A stretch of 64,000 nt of DNA from Fluctibacter halophilus (GCF_020687825.1 NZ_JAJEWP010000001.1:1768998-1832997), one strand, 5' to 3'. Counted from the first letter of the stretch, positions 45,682 to 56,303 are shown. Notes: a model not told the origin generated them from the letters alone. Program-made: numbers and translations.

Positions 45682-46461
45682 GCCTGCGGCAAACAATCCC
45701 ATTACACCAGGTTCAGGCACCGACGCCAGGCGACTTGAGCCTGTAGAGACCCCCACGGCAAGTGTGTGCCATGGCGTACAGGAAGGAGCACCACAAGAGC
45801 CAGGCTGACGACTGGAAACATTCAATATGGTTGCTTGCTGAACATAAGCATCGCCCAGAAAGGTCAAAAAATCTTCAATAGAATACTGACTCAATGTGTC
45901 GAACACGACTTTGTCAGAAAAGTGTTGAAACTCGATCACACCGGTTAATGTCAGACTCTCATTGACCATATCGCCGGTCTCAGTATCGATACGCTCATAC
46001 TCAAAGTACTGAGAATAAATCAGACCGGCCGAACCACCATGATAGGCGGGCAAATCGGATTCAGTGAACTCGTTGAACAGATAGAACTCGGTACTTTGCA
46101 CAAAGCCCGGCGCACTCATCGCATCATCAAGGTGGGTATCTGGCGCAATTATGTCAGTGAACGGCGAAATGGCATTGATCGCGTAATCACGGTAATGGGT
46201 GGTTTGCAGATATCGGGTCATGTCAGGGGATGTAAACTGCTCATCGACCCTGTCCAACGCACTGTTTTCATTGACAAACATCGAAAATGAGAAGGGTGTG
46301 GGTGTAACATCGTAGGTTTGCTGACCACTCCCGGCAATGGGATGGTCCTGATAATTAACCCAATAGTCGCTGTCGGTTTGCAAATTGAGGTCAATCACAA
46401 TCCCGTGAGCATTTAAAGAGAGGCAGACAGCAGTTGCCAATAACAATCCTTGTTTCAACAT
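45637..46461 (-). CDS. PEP-CTERM sorting domain protein
   Basis: A 274-residue exported protein with a signal peptide (MLKQGLLLATAVCLSLNAHG) and a C-terminal PEP-CTERM signal (VPEPGVMGLFAAGLFGLIIRRR): Pro-Glu-Pro, one helix and an Arg cluster. Exosortase removes this signal and the protein is exported to the surface or matrix. The body has no recognised domain; a Cys pair (GSCGAPSC) lies just before the signal. The exosortase and associated polysaccharide genes are not in the window. Confidence 0.85.
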   Translation of the reverse strand: MLKQGLLLATAVCLSLNAHGIVIDLNLQTDSDYWVNYQDHPIAGSGQQTYDVTPTPFSFSMFVNENSALDRVDEQFTSPDMTRYLQTTHYRDYAINAISPFTDIIAPDTHLDDAMSAPGFVQSTEFYLFNEFTESDLPAYHGGSAGLIYSQYFEYERIDTETGDMVNESLTLTGVIEFQHFSDKVVFDTLSQYSIEDFLTFLGDAYVQQATILNVSSRQPGSCGAPSCTPWHTLAVGVSTGSSRLASVPEPGVMGLFAAGLFGLIIRRRGVSRG

Positions 46462-46579
46462 GATAACTCCGTTTAATTCGATGTAGTTACAGCACTAACA
46501 TATCTCATCTTGTAGAAAAAACAACCGGTTAATCTTTCCCAATCAGGCCGGTTCTGACAACAGCCTGCGATTTTCCGGG

Positions 46580-46813
46580 CTACTGACCGTTGCCAGAAAC
46601 AAAGCGAGTCACCACCAGCTCTGACAACACCATCAGAACAACATACGCCAGTATCCCCGGCCAGTTGTATAAGACACTGCAAACAAAAGCGCCCACCGCC
46701 AGCAAAGCCCTTTCCAGCGAACGCACGGCCGGTGTTTCATCCAGGCGATGTACGTAAAAGGTACCAAGCACAAGTACGATGGTCATTAGCGACCAGAAAA
46801 CCAACGTTGTCAT
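46580..46813 (-). CDS. Small two-to-three-helix membrane protein
   Basis: A 77-residue hydrophobic protein (TLVFWSLMTIVLVLGTFYV; LLAVGAFVCSVLY; ILAYVVLMVLSELVV). No family is recognised. AAGGAG lies correctly before the ATG, supporting translation. It follows the MAPEG gene on the same strand by 38 bases and may be co-transcribed with it. Confidence 0.65.
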   Translation of the reverse strand: MTTLVFWSLMTIVLVLGTFYVHRLDETPAVRSLERALLAVGAFVCSVLYNWPGILAYVVLMVLSELVVTRFVSGNGQ

Positions 46814-46851
46814 TGAGCGACTCCTTGCTCAAAGCGCTTCAGAACTTGGGT

Positions 46852-47256
46852 TCAGGCAGTCGCCTGCAGACCGTAGACACTGATCAGGTTGAGTGTAGCC
46901 AGACAGGCGAGAACCAAAAAGGTTACCACAGTGCCACTGAAGCGCTGCCAACTGGTGCCGTAGTGATGACGCAAACCAATGGCGTGAAACACCCGCGCCA
47001 CCAGCAACAGCGCACCGTTGCCGTGCAACCACAGACTGTCCACACCGTTCAGCTCGGCCACCAGCAGTAAAATCAATGCCAGCGGCACGTATTCACTGAA
47101 ATTGGCATGGGCGCGGATTGTCTGGGTGATCTGGCGGTTGCCGCCATCACCAAGGGCGACTTTTTCTTTCAGACGGTGACGTATCACCAGGCCACTGAGA
47201 TAGAGATAAAATAAGGCGAGCAATGAGGCGTAGAAAGCCGTGATGGATACTGACAT
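46852..47256 (-). CDS. MAPEG-family membrane protein
   Basis: A 134-residue four-helix inner-membrane protein of the MAPEG superfamily (eicosanoid and glutathione metabolism). Family features include RIRAHANFSEYVPLALILLL-like sequence (TIRAHANFSEYVPLALILL), then RVFHAIGLRH. Bacterial members of this YecN-like type may have glutathione transferase or peroxidase activity, but roles are unproven. The start MSVSITAFYASLLALF is chosen because it opens the first helix; a longer reading adds nine residues. Confidence 0.85.
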   Translation of the reverse strand: MSVSITAFYASLLALFYLYLSGLVIRHRLKEKVALGDGGNRQITQTIRAHANFSEYVPLALILLLVAELNGVDSLWLHGNGALLLVARVFHAIGLRHHYGTSWQRFSGTVVTFLVLACLATLNLISVYGLQATA

Positions 47257-47284
47257 GTAGGAAGTGCCGGTTGCCACAAACAAT

Positions 47285-47307
47285 AAAGCCCACAGTAGTG
47301 GGCTTTA
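47285..47307 (-). terminator. Terminator after adk
   Basis: AAAGCCCAC and GTGGGCTTT pair over AGTA, giving a terminator after adk on the minus strand. Confidence 0.8.
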
Positions 47308-47334
47308 ACAGATCTTTCAAGTAGTTAGTATGGC

Positions 47335-48018
<684 letters not shown>

Positions 48019-48326
48019 TCAGCCGCAACTTTACACATTCAGACCAGTGGATACAAGCCGTATCCCCGCTGTTTGCCCCGCCAGTGGCGGGTTTTCATGC
48101 AGATCGGAGCTGTGATGGCGACAAATTCGGCACTTTCACCGTTGATTGTGGCTTGCCACAGCTTTCGGCCAACTCAGCACAGATACACATTAATACCTTG
48201 TTTACAAATGACTATTTTGATCATTTAGGCCTGTAAACGGCATGCTACGACCAAAGTCTTATACATTCATTGCCTGTATTAAAGGCGTTGTAGGTTGCCA
48301 AGCTGTATATTCATCGGCTTAAAATA

Positions 48327-48353
48327 AAAAACGGGCATTAACGCCCGTTTTTT
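48327..48353 (-). terminator. Terminator after htpG
   Basis: AAAACGGGC and GCCCGTTTT close over ATTAAC with a T-run on the minus strand, 25 bases past the htpG stop. The remaining spacer up to adk (47980-48326) holds no gene that I can support; it presumably contains the adk promoter. Confidence 0.9.
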
Positions 48354-48377
48354 ATCATCAAGTATGAGAATGACGGC

Positions 48378-50300
48378 TTATTTGGCCAAGTCAATTAACA
48401 GCTTGTTCAGTTTCTGCACAAACGCGGCAGGATCTTTCAAACTGCCTTGCTCAGACAAGGCTGCTTGGTCAAACAACACCTCTGTCCACTGGTTAAAGCG
48501 GGTTTCATCCTGCATATCAGCAAGCATTCTCACCAACTGATGCTCAGGGTTGAGCTCGAAGTGGTATTTGGCTTCCGGCACCGGTTGACCGGCGGCTTGC
48601 ATCAGCTTGACCATCTGGGTGCTCATGCCGTGTTCATCGGCGACGATACAGGCCGGAGAATCGGTCAGACGGTGAGTAAACTTAACGTCCACAACCTTGT
48701 CACCCAGGGTCGACTTAACCCGTTCCAACACGCCTTCAACCTGCTTCTCGGCTTCTTCCTGAGCTTTCTTGCTGTCTTCGTCTTCCAGGTCGCCGAGATC
48801 GAGGGCACCTTTGGCAACCGACTGGAATGCTTTCTCGTTAAACTCGCTCAGATGAGACATCAGCCACTCGTCAATGCGGTCAAACATCAGCAGTACTTCG
48901 ATGCCTTTCTTGCGGAAGATCTCCAGGTGCGGGCTCGACTTGGCCGCCTGATAGCTGTCGGCCGTGACGTAATAAATCTTGTCCTGGCCCTCTTTCATGC
49001 GATCAATGTAGTCCTGCAACGACACCGTCTGGGCATCGCTGTCGGTGTGTGTTGATGCAAAGCGCAACAGACCCGCCACTTTTTCTTTGTTGGCGAAGTC
49101 TTCTGCCGGCCCTTCTTTTAGCACGTTACCGAACTCATTCCAGAACGACTGGTACTTGTCGGCATCGTTTTTGGCCATGCGTTCCAGCATCTGCAAGACA
49201 CGCTTGGTACAGCCCTGGCGGATCGCCTGAGTGATCTTGTTGTCCTGCAGAATTTCACGTGACACATTAAGGGGCAGATCGTTGGAGTCGAGCAAACCTT
49301 TGACAAAACGCAGGTAGGTCGGCATGAACTGCTCAGCGTCATCCATGATGAACACCCGCTGCACGTACAGTTTCAGACCGTGCTTCTGCTCACGATTCCA
49401 CAAGTCGAACGGCGCTTTGGCCGGAATGTACAACAAACTGGTGTACTCGGTTTTACCTTCGACTTTGTTGTGCGCCCAGGTCATTGCATCAGCAAAATCG
49501 TGCGACACGTGCTTATAGAACTCCTGATACTCTTCATCGGAGATCTCAGACTTGTCGCGGGTCCAAAGCGCAGTGGCCTTGTTGACCGCTTCCCATTTGC
49601 CCGGCTCGGCGGGGATTTTTTCGCCATCCGGGCCGTCCCGTTCTGGCACTTCGTCTTTCCACATCTGCACCGGAATGCTGATGTGATCGGAGTACTTGCT
49701 AACAATGTTGCGCAAACGCCAGTCGTCGAGAAACTCTTTTTCTTCCTCACGCAGGTGCAGCACGATTTCGGTACCACGCTCGGCCTTGTCGATATCGGCG
49801 ACGGTGAATTCACCTTCACCGGCCGACTGCCACTCAACACCACGGTCAGCAGGCTGGCCGGCGCCACGGGTGCGCACGGTAACGTGATCGGCAACGATGA
49901 AGGCCGAGTAGAAGCCCACACCAAACTGACCGATCAGTTGGGAGTCTTTGGCCTGATCGCCAGACAACTGACTGAAAAATTCTTTGGTACCGGATTTGGC
50001 GATGGTACCCAAATGTTCAATCACCTCATCACGGGTCATACCGATGCCGTTGTCGGCAATGGTCAGGGTGCCGGCGTCTTTATCCACGCTCAATTTGACG
50101 TGCAGATCACCGTCGTTCTCGTACAAGCTGTCATCCGACAAGGCGCGGAAGCGCAGTTTGTCGGCGGCATCTGCCGCATTGGAAACCAACTCACGCAGGA
50201 AAATTTCTTTGTTCGAGTACAGTGAGTGGATCATCAGGTGCAGCAGTTGCTTCACCTCGGTTTGAAAACCATGGGTTTCTTGATGGGCTACCTCAGCCAT
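48378..50300 (-). CDS. htpG: Chaperone protein HtpG (Hsp90)
   Basis: A 640-residue ATP-dependent cytosolic chaperone. The N-terminal GHKL ATPase motifs are intact: [37 protein letters not shown] and GTEIVLHL. The middle domain includes the catalytic Arg loop ([11 protein letters not shown]), and a C-terminal dimerisation domain follows. Position between recR and adk matches E. coli gene order. Confidence 0.98.
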   Translation of the reverse strand: MAEVAHQETHGFQTEVKQLLHLMIHSLYSNKEIFLRELVSNAADAADKLRFRALSDDSLYENDGDLHVKLSVDKDAGTLTIADNGIGMTRDEVIEHLGTIAKSGTKEFFSQLSGDQAKDSQLIGQFGVGFYSAFIVADHVTVRTRGAGQPADRGVEWQSAGEGEFTVADIDKAERGTEIVLHLREEEKEFLDDWRLRNIVSKYSDHISIPVQMWKDEVPERDGPDGEKIPAEPGKWEAVNKATALWTRDKSEISDEEYQEFYKHVSHDFADAMTWAHNKVEGKTEYTSLLYIPAKAPFDLWNREQKHGLKLYVQRVFIMDDAEQFMPTYLRFVKGLLDSNDLPLNVSREILQDNKITQAIRQGCTKRVLQMLERMAKNDADKYQSFWNEFGNVLKEGPAEDFANKEKVAGLLRFASTHTDSDAQTVSLQDYIDRMKEGQDKIYYVTADSYQAAKSSPHLEIFRKKGIEVLLMFDRIDEWLMSHLSEFNEKAFQSVAKGALDLGDLEDEDSKKAQEEAEKQVEGVLERVKSTLGDKVVDVKFTHRLTDSPACIVADEHGMSTQMVKLMQAAGQPVPEAKYHFELNPEHQLVRMLADMQDETRFNQWTEVLFDQAALSEQGSLKDPAAFVQKLNKLLIDLAK

Positions 50301-50377
50301 AAACCAATATCTCCTCGTTGGTATGGTATTTGGGGATGTTGTCTAGACAATAGGGACGAATGATCCAATTTCAAGGC

Positions 50378-50403
50378 AAAAAAAACGGGACCTTACGTCC
50401 CGT
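50378..50403 (-). terminator. Terminator after recR
   Basis: ACGGGAC and GTCCCGT pair over CTTAC, with eight T on the minus strand after the stem. It lies 17 bases past the recR stop. Confidence 0.9.
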
Positions 50404-50419
50404 CTGTTTGCGCCATGGT

Positions 50420-51019
50420 TTACAGCTGTCGTCGTCCCTGAAAGGCGTGGGTCAGGGTATTGCCGTCGATGTATTCCAATTCACCACCGACCGGCACACC
50501 ATGAGCGATGCGACTGGCAGTCATGCCATGTTCGCGGCACAGCTGTGCGATGTAATGGGCGGTCGCCTCTCCTTCCACGGTGGGATTGGTTGCCAGAATG
50601 ACTTCGTTAATTCCACCTTCGGCCAATTGCTCGGCCAGGGTATCCAGGCCGATCTCAGCCGGCCCGATACCGTCAATCGGCGACAGGTGCCCCATCAATA
50701 CAAAATAACGACCGTGGTATTCAGCCGTCTGCTCGATGGCGAGCACATCCTGTGGTGATTCCACAATGCACAACAAACCACTGTCAGCCCGTTTGGCACT
50801 GGCACAGATATCACACACGGCATCTTCGGTAAAGGTCCTGCAACGCTGGCAATGACGCACGTGCTCCATCGCATCGTGCAATACCTTGCTCAGGTTGAGC
50901 GCCCCCTCGCGGTTACGCTCCAACAGGTGAAACGCCATGCGCTGAGCGGTTTTATTGCCAACGCCGGGCAATACCTTGAACGCATCAATCAATGCGCTGA
51001 TCAAAGGAGAGAACTGCAT
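50420..51019 (-). CDS. recR: Recombination protein RecR
   Basis: A 199-residue DNA repair protein that acts with RecF and RecO to load RecA at gaps. It shows the helix-hairpin-helix ([17 protein letters not shown]), the zinc finger ([16 protein letters not shown]) and a Toprim domain ([30 protein letters not shown]). It follows ybaB closely and precedes htpG, as in E. coli. Confidence 0.97.
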   Translation of the reverse strand: MQFSPLISALIDAFKVLPGVGNKTAQRMAFHLLERNREGALNLSKVLHDAMEHVRHCQRCRTFTEDAVCDICASAKRADSGLLCIVESPQDVLAIEQTAEYHGRYFVLMGHLSPIDGIGPAEIGLDTLAEQLAEGGINEVILATNPTVEGEATAHYIAQLCREHGMTASRIAHGVPVGGELEYIDGNTLTHAFQGRRQL

Positions 51020-51036
51020 ACGCCGCTAAGCCCGTA

Positions 51037-51363
51037 TCAGAAAGGCAATTTCATTCCCGGTGGCAATGGCATACCGCCGGTGATTTCAGACATTTTTTCC
51101 TTAGTGGTTTCCTGCACTCGGCGCACCGCGTCGTTACAGGCGGCGGCCACCAAATCTTCGACCATGTCTTTGTCATCGTCCATCAGGGATGGATCGATAT
51201 CCACGCGACGCACGTTGTGATTGCAGGTCATGGTGACTTTTACCATGCCCGCGCCGGCTTCACCGGTCACTTCAATGCTGGCCAATTCTTCCTGGGACTT
51301 CTGCATGCGCTCCTGCATCTGTTGCGCCTGCTTCATGATGTTACCCATGCCACCTTTAAACAT
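51037..51363 (-). CDS. ybaB: YbaB/EbfC nucleoid-associated protein
   Basis: A 108-residue DNA-binding protein ([25 protein letters not shown] at the N-terminus, [18 protein letters not shown]-like C-terminus). It forms a tweezer-like dimer that binds DNA with little sequence preference. Its location between dnaX and recR is conserved across gammaproteobacteria. Confidence 0.96.
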   Translation of the reverse strand: MFKGGMGNIMKQAQQMQERMQKSQEELASIEVTGEAGAGMVKVTMTCNHNVRRVDIDPSLMDDDKDMVEDLVAAACNDAVRRVQETTKEKMSEITGGMPLPPGMKLPF

Positions 51364-51389
51364 AATGATTTCTCTCTGTTGCTATTGGA

Positions 51390-53909
51390 TTATCGCGCCT
51401 TGATGGACTCTTCGATCACATCGGCTGCGAATGTACTACATAAACGTTGAATGTTGGGATCGTCGGCCACTACCCGCTGGGCGTGGGCCAAACGAACCTG
51501 TTGTATTTGCTGTTGCACCGCATACGGCGTGCTGACGGGCTCACCGTGCTTAATGGTGAGGTTTACCTCACGCTGTAATAACTGTCCCAGCGCCTGCTGC
51601 AGTTGCTCGCGGGCAATCGGTGTATCCAGGTGCACTTTGCTGTGCAATAGGGTCAGCCGTACGCTGTCCCCTTCCAGATGGTAGCTGGAATGCAGCGCCA
51701 GTTGTTTGGTCAATGCGGCAATCGGCATATCCTGGATCATGCGACTCCAGGTGTCCAGCTGGCTGGCGGTGATCACCTTCTCACCCGATGCCAGAAACGC
51801 CGGCACATCGAAATCCACCGGCACATCGACAACCTCGTCAAGGTGCGCATTGGGATCAAACGCTTCGTCGGCACTTTCAAGTGGCCCAGCCACCCGCCCT
51901 TCCCGCGCCCACTCGGGCAGATGCTCGGCGGCCGTTTCCGGTGCCACGTAGCGGGGAGGCTCGGACAAACTCGGTCCATTGAGCAGACTCTGGGCTTCCA
52001 CGGCTTCGGTTGAAACCGGGGCTGTCACCTTCTCCTGTGCTGACATCAGCGGCGCGGGGGCGCTGTCAGGCTGTTCTGTATTAACGGCGGGACCGTCAAT
52101 GTCCCAGGGCGGTGTATCATTGTCCTGAACCGGCGCGCCGAAGGGTGGAATCTCATGTGCCGAACTGGTCTGCTGCGGCGCATTGTCGGTCGGTGCACTG
52201 GCGTCAGTGTCGGTGTCGGCGTCAACATCAGCGACGTCTTGGTCAGGTTGAGCAAGTTCATCGACCGCAGTATCAGCTACCGGCAGTGCGTTTGCGACCG
52301 GAACGGTACCGGGCTCAGCCGTCGTTGTCGGTGCCTCTTCGGCTGTCGGCTTTTTTACCGGATCGGTTGCCTCCTGCTCAACGCTCGGTTGCATCAAATT
52401 ACGTTTGATGGCCAGTAAACTGGCGGTGACGTTGGCCTGGGGGGTCTGTTCAACGGGCGCTGGCGCCTGTACCTCAGCATCGGGCGATTCAGGCGCCTCA
52501 AACGGCACCGGCTCGCCCTGCTCAGCGATGTGATATTCATCACCTTCTGGCATTGGCGGCTCAGGTGCAAATTGTTGTGGATGCTGCGCTTCGGCCTGCT
52601 GCCAAATCGCATCTTGCTGCTGCGACAATCCGTCGTTATCGGACTCATCATAAGGTTCAGGATGATGAGGCGCCGATGATGCGTCTTGCTGCGCCATCGG
52701 CGCTTCTGCACCTTCATCTTCGCTCACTGGCGCAACACTGTGCTGTTCAGGCTGCGCGGGCGAAGAGGCGGGTACGGTCAACTCGGCGGCTTGCTCACGG
52801 TAGGTTTGCGGCGCGATGGAGAATTCACCGGGGGTGAACGCCAGCATGCGCAGCAATACCATTTCCAGGCCGGTTCGACCGTCAGGGGCATAGGGCATAT
52901 CTTTGCGCCCCTGCAAGGCAATCTGATACATCACCTGCACCTGTTCCGGGGGCAATGTCTTAGCCAGATGATAAATACCACGGGCTGCGGTGGTCTCAAG
53001 TTTGCAAGCATCAGGCACAAACTGAGTCAGTGCCACCTGATGTAACAGACTCAACAACTCAGCCAGCACCTGCTCATAATTGGGTGCCTGTGCGGCCAAT
53101 TGCTCGACTTTATCCAGGGTTTGCTGTGCATCCCGCTGCAACACACTGTTGAGCAATTTGAGCACCACATCTTTGTCCATCAGGCCCAGCATGGTGGCGA
53201 CCGTTTTGCTGTCCACTTTGCCGTTGCCCTGCGCAATGGCCTGGTCGGTCAGACTCAAGGCATCGCGCATACTGCCATGGGCAGCCTTGGCCAGCTGCTG
53301 CAATGCCTGAGGTTCTGCCTCAACATTTTCCTGGCCGAGGATATCCTGCAGTTGCTGGGCAATCTGCGTACGGGTCAGGGCCTTGAGGTTGAACTGCAGA
53401 CAGCGCGACAATATGGTGATCGGTAGCTTTTGCGGATCGGTGGTCGCGAGCAGAAACTTGACGTGCGGAGGCGGCTCTTCAAGGGTTTTCAACAGTGCAT
53501 TAAAACTGTGTTTGGACAACATGTGCACCTCATCGATGAGGTACACTTTATATTCGCCGCGGGTTGGCTTGTACTGTACGTTGTCGAGCAGTTCCCGGGT
53601 ATCTTCCACTTTGGTACGGGAAGCGGCATCAATCTCCAACAGGTCAACATAGTGCCCTTGCTCGATTTCGCGGCAGGTTGGGCACTGACCACAAGGGTTG
53701 GCGCTCATGCCCTGTTCGCAGTTCAGGCTTTTGGAGAATATCCGCGCAATGGTGGTTTTACCAACACCGCGGGTTCCGGTGAACAAATAGGCATGGTGCA
53801 GGCGCTGGTTTTCCAGGGCATTGGTGATGGCAGCCACCACATGCTCTTGTCCCACCAACTGGGAAAACGTCTGCGGACGCCATTTTCGCGCCAACACCTG
53901 ATAACTCAT
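51390..53909 (-). CDS. dnaX: DNA polymerase III subunits gamma and tau
   Basis: An 839-residue clamp-loader protein (tau form). The AAA+ ATPase lies in residues 1 to about 240: Walker A GTRGVGKTTIARIF, a zinc module with four cysteines (LNCEQG, CGQCPTC), Walker B YLIDEVHML and the SRC motif LSRCLQFN. Domain III follows to about 365. A very long acidic and Pro/Gln/Ala-rich linker (about 370-720) precedes the C-terminal domain that contacts the alpha subunit and DnaB. This makes it about 200 residues longer than E. coli tau (643). It contains a frameshift signal for the short gamma form. Confidence 0.97.
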   Translation of the reverse strand: MSYQVLARKWRPQTFSQLVGQEHVVAAITNALENQRLHHAYLFTGTRGVGKTTIARIFSKSLNCEQGMSANPCGQCPTCREIEQGHYVDLLEIDAASRTKVEDTRELLDNVQYKPTRGEYKVYLIDEVHMLSKHSFNALLKTLEEPPPHVKFLLATTDPQKLPITILSRCLQFNLKALTRTQIAQQLQDILGQENVEAEPQALQQLAKAAHGSMRDALSLTDQAIAQGNGKVDSKTVATMLGLMDKDVVLKLLNSVLQRDAQQTLDKVEQLAAQAPNYEQVLAELLSLLHQVALTQFVPDACKLETTAARGIYHLAKTLPPEQVQVMYQIALQGRKDMPYAPDGRTGLEMVLLRMLAFTPGEFSIAPQTYREQAAELTVPASSPAQPEQHSVAPVSEDEGAEAPMAQQDASSAPHHPEPYDESDNDGLSQQQDAIWQQAEAQHPQQFAPEPPMPEGDEYHIAEQGEPVPFEAPESPDAEVQAPAPVEQTPQANVTASLLAIKRNLMQPSVEQEATDPVKKPTAEEAPTTTAEPGTVPVANALPVADTAVDELAQPDQDVADVDADTDTDASAPTDNAPQQTSSAHEIPPFGAPVQDNDTPPWDIDGPAVNTEQPDSAPAPLMSAQEKVTAPVSTEAVEAQSLLNGPSLSEPPRYVAPETAAEHLPEWAREGRVAGPLESADEAFDPNAHLDEVVDVPVDFDVPAFLASGEKVITASQLDTWSRMIQDMPIAALTKQLALHSSYHLEGDSVRLTLLHSKVHLDTPIAREQLQQALGQLLQREVNLTIKHGEPVSTPYAVQQQIQQVRLAHAQRVVADDPNIQRLCSTFAADVIEESIKAR
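52315..52379 (-). promoter_or_regulatory. Programmed -1 ribosomal frameshift signal in dnaX
   Basis: On the minus strand, AGGAGG and 13 bases precede the slippery heptamer A AAA AAG (52350-52356), read in frame as Val518-Lys-Lys. A hairpin (CAGCCG with CGGCTG) begins four bases after. A -1 slip adds 11 residues (ADSRRGTDNDG) and stops at TGA 52315-52317, giving a gamma protein of about 531 residues. E. coli dnaX uses the same heptamer, Shine-Dalgarno stimulator and stem-loop. Confidence 0.85.
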
Positions 53910-53918
53910 GGTTATCTC

Positions 53919-54455
53919 CTAGTCACCTTCAAATTCACACAGGGCGTGGGTTTCCACACCATGGGCTTGCAGGCGTTCAATGCCGCCCAAATCGGGCAAT
54001 GAGATGATGAAACCCGCATGGGCCACTTCGCCACCCAATCGACGGATCAGATTAGCGGTTGCGATCATGGTACCACCAGTGGCCAACAAATCATCGATCA
54101 TCAGGACTTTTTCACCCGGTTTGATCGCATCTTCGTGGATCTCCAGGGTATCCATGCCGTATTCCAGCTCGTAAGACTCACCAATGGTGCTGCGGGGCAG
54201 CTTGTTAGGCTTGCGCACAGGCACAAACCCTATGCCCAGCTCAATCGCCAGGGGGGCACCAAACAAAAAGCCGCGGGCTTCGGTGCCGGCCACTTTATCA
54301 AACTTATACGGCGCATATTTCTCGACCAACATCGCGATGCTGGCAGAGTAAGCGGTGTGATCTTCAAGAACAGAGGTGACATCACGAAACATGATGCCTG
54401 GCTTGGGGTAATCAGGAACGGTTTTTATAACCGACTTAATGTACGCGGCAGACAC
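53919..54455 (-). CDS. apt: Adenine phosphoribosyltransferase
   Basis: A 178-residue salvage enzyme that makes AMP from adenine and PRPP. The PRPP-binding motif is [12 protein letters not shown] (about 124-135), and [16 protein letters not shown] and [12 protein letters not shown] are typical of Apt. It precedes dnaX by nine bases, as in many gammaproteobacteria. Confidence 0.97.
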   Translation of the reverse strand: MSAAYIKSVIKTVPDYPKPGIMFRDVTSVLEDHTAYSASIAMLVEKYAPYKFDKVAGTEARGFLFGAPLAIELGIGFVPVRKPNKLPRSTIGESYELEYGMDTLEIHEDAIKPGEKVLMIDDLLATGGTMIATANLIRRLGGEVAHAGFIISLPDLGGIERLQAHGVETHALCEFEGD

Positions 54456-54494
54456 AGACTTCCTCGTTGTATAAAACAGTAATTACTGGTGGTG

Positions 54495-54617
54495 TCAGAA
54501 AAAGAACACCAACCAGCCAAGAATGACATGCATCAGGGGTAGCGCGACAAGGGTAGCGACTGCGGCGAAAAAGTAGCCCCAGTTAAACGGATCTTGTGGC
54601 AGATTATCGGTTTGCAT
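54495..54617 (-). CDS. 40-residue membrane microprotein between the RiPP cluster and apt
   Basis: A small ORF reading MQTDNLPQDPFNWGYFFAAV at the start and ending LGWLVFFF. A short polar N-terminus is followed by a hydrophobic segment of about 26 residues, enough for one transmembrane helix. GGAG lies seven bases before the ATG. It lies 73 bases after the DUF2063 gene on the same strand and 39 bases before apt. I know no family for it. Co-transcription with the MNIO cluster is possible but unproven. Confidence 0.6.
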   Translation of the reverse strand: MQTDNLPQDPFNWGYFFAAVATLVALPLMHVILGWLVFFF

Positions 54618-54690
54618 GTGATTGCTCCAGACTGTAATTCGTCAAAGGCGCAAATGGTAATCCAATCGCCTGCAAATTCATAGTCCGGAC

Positions 54691-55431
54691 TTACCCTGGC
54701 AGCAAAATCTGCGCGGATAACATCTGCTGTGTGGTTTGCAATAGTCCCTGTCTGACTTGCTCAGCAGGCACTTGTGGCAATTGCCCGGCCATCGTTGTGG
54801 CCAGGGTTTTGAGATCAATGCCGGGATTGGCCTGAATAACACTGAACAATTGCGCTGACACCGGATTCAACAGCGAAAAACCGACATCATCGTTATCATC
54901 ACGATAGACCACCAGATAATGGGGGCCATCCGGGGATTGGGGTTGATACTCCGGGCCAATACGGTGCACCGCAAAGGCGTAGCTGACCAGCGTCGCTAAC
55001 GGTGAGGCTTGCACCTGGTCAGGCAACTCACCGCCCTGCCAGGGCGATACGGTCTGCTCAGTGCGTCGGATACTCACGTCAAGCTCCAGCCATTCATAGT
55101 GGGCCAGTTCGGTCATAAACGGCGGGTCGCTGTCCTGTGGCTGATATTCGTTACTGAGGAATTCAACAAACTCTTTGCTGATCTCCACAAAGTACGGTGA
55201 GCGACACGGATGCTGAGCGAAAAACTGTCGCGCCAGCGAAGCCCATTGCTCGTCACTGTACAGGCTGGCCAACACCGGGAAGCCATTATCCAGAAACCCT
55301 TTCACGTTGTTAAAAAACAGCTCTCTGTACACATTCAGACGGCGCTGTTCAATGCCCTGTTCAAAAGGCACCTTCTGGGGGTCGCGCAGATGATCGGCAA
55401 ACGCTTGTTGTAACACATCAAAAGAGGCCAT
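54691..55431 (-). CDS. MNIO partner protein, DUF2063 (HvfC/BufC type)
   Basis: A 246-residue cytosolic protein. The N-terminal DUF2063 domain (about 1-95) is clear: FADHLRDPQKVP, RLNVYRELFFNNVKGFLDNGFPVLASLY, FFAQHPCRSPYFVEISKEFVEFL. The C-terminal half has a winged-helix-like end (LKTLATTMAGQLPQVP). In this family the protein binds the precursor's leader and escorts it to the DUF692 enzyme. The ATG shares bases with the upstream gene's stop (TGATG), so the two are translated together. Confidence 0.92.
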   Translation of the reverse strand: MASFDVLQQAFADHLRDPQKVPFEQGIEQRRLNVYRELFFNNVKGFLDNGFPVLASLYSDEQWASLARQFFAQHPCRSPYFVEISKEFVEFLSNEYQPQDSDPPFMTELAHYEWLELDVSIRRTEQTVSPWQGGELPDQVQASPLATLVSYAFAVHRIGPEYQPQSPDGPHYLVVYRDDNDDVGFSLLNPVSAQLFSVIQANPGIDLKTLATTMAGQLPQVPAEQVRQGLLQTTQQMLSAQILLPG

Positions 55432-56279
55432 CAGGCACGCATTCCTGTGTCGGGATGTTGCATGTCAAAGCGGCGTTGCAACGTGCGGATCTGCTCCACT
55501 TCGGTTACCAGTTCGGCCAGTGGCGGAATGTTGAAATCCCGCTCCAGCAAGGTCGGAAATACGCCATGCAATGCATAGGCTTTTTCCAGCAAGGCCCACA
55601 CCGCCGGAATGACATCGGCGCCATGGGTATCGACTTTCAGATCGTCGGCTTCATCGTAATGACCGGCGATGTGGCCATAAACGATTTTGCCGCTTGGCAT
55701 CGCCTTCAGGAACGCCTCTGCGTCATAGCCATGATTGATCGAATTGACGTAGATGTTGTTCACATCCAGCAACATCAGGCAACCCGATTCTTCCAGCACC
55801 GCACAGGTAAATTCCTGCTCGGTCATTTCCTGCCCTGGTGCGGCATAGTAAGACACATTTTCCAGCACCAGCGGACGTTCGATGATGTCCTGAACTTGTT
55901 TGATCCTCGCCACCACATGTTTAACTGCGGCTTCGGTGAACGGGATCGGCATTAAATCGTAGAGATGGCCTTTTGCCGAGCAATAACTCAAATGCTCGCT
56001 GTAAAACAGAATGTTGTGGCGATCGAGAAACCCTTTGACGTCTTTGACAAAATTGACATCCAGTGGTGAGGGGCTGCCAATTGACAATGACAGTCCGTGC
56101 GCAACGAACGGATGGCGTTGGGTCAACGCAGACAATTGACGTTCATAACGTCCGCCGAGGGGGATCCAGTTTTCCGGCGCCACTTCCCAGAAGTCAACGG
56201 CACCCGGTTCAAGGGTATCCACCTGATCGATAAAGTCGCGACGCAATCCTAAACCCGCGCCTTCAAGGCCTGTGATCAT
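55431..56279 (-). CDS. MNIO-family RiPP maturase, DUF692 (HvfB/BufB/MbnB type)
   Basis: A 282-residue TIM-barrel enzyme of the multinuclear non-haem iron-dependent oxidase family. Likely iron ligands are conserved: His61 (FVAHGLSLS), Glu95-His96 (FYSEHLSYC), Glu140 (PLVLENVSYY), Asp172 (LLDVNNIYVNS), His203 and His207 (GHIAGHYD), Asp217 (VDTHG) and Glu246 (LLERDF). Known members use iron and O2 to convert precursor cysteines into sulfur-containing heterocycles. The start at 56279 has GGGAG seven bases upstream; a Met six codons earlier lacks one. It follows the Cys-repeat precursor and overlaps the DUF2063 partner gene. Confidence 0.93.
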   Translation of the reverse strand: MITGLEGAGLGLRRDFIDQVDTLEPGAVDFWEVAPENWIPLGGRYERQLSALTQRHPFVAHGLSLSIGSPSPLDVNFVKDVKGFLDRHNILFYSEHLSYCSAKGHLYDLMPIPFTEAAVKHVVARIKQVQDIIERPLVLENVSYYAAPGQEMTEQEFTCAVLEESGCLMLLDVNNIYVNSINHGYDAEAFLKAMPSGKIVYGHIAGHYDEADDLKVDTHGADVIPAVWALLEKAYALHGVFPTLLERDFNIPPLAELVTEVEQIRTLQRRFDMQHPDTGMRA

Positions 56280-56303
56280 TGCTTGCTCCCATGGCAAAGA
56301 CGT

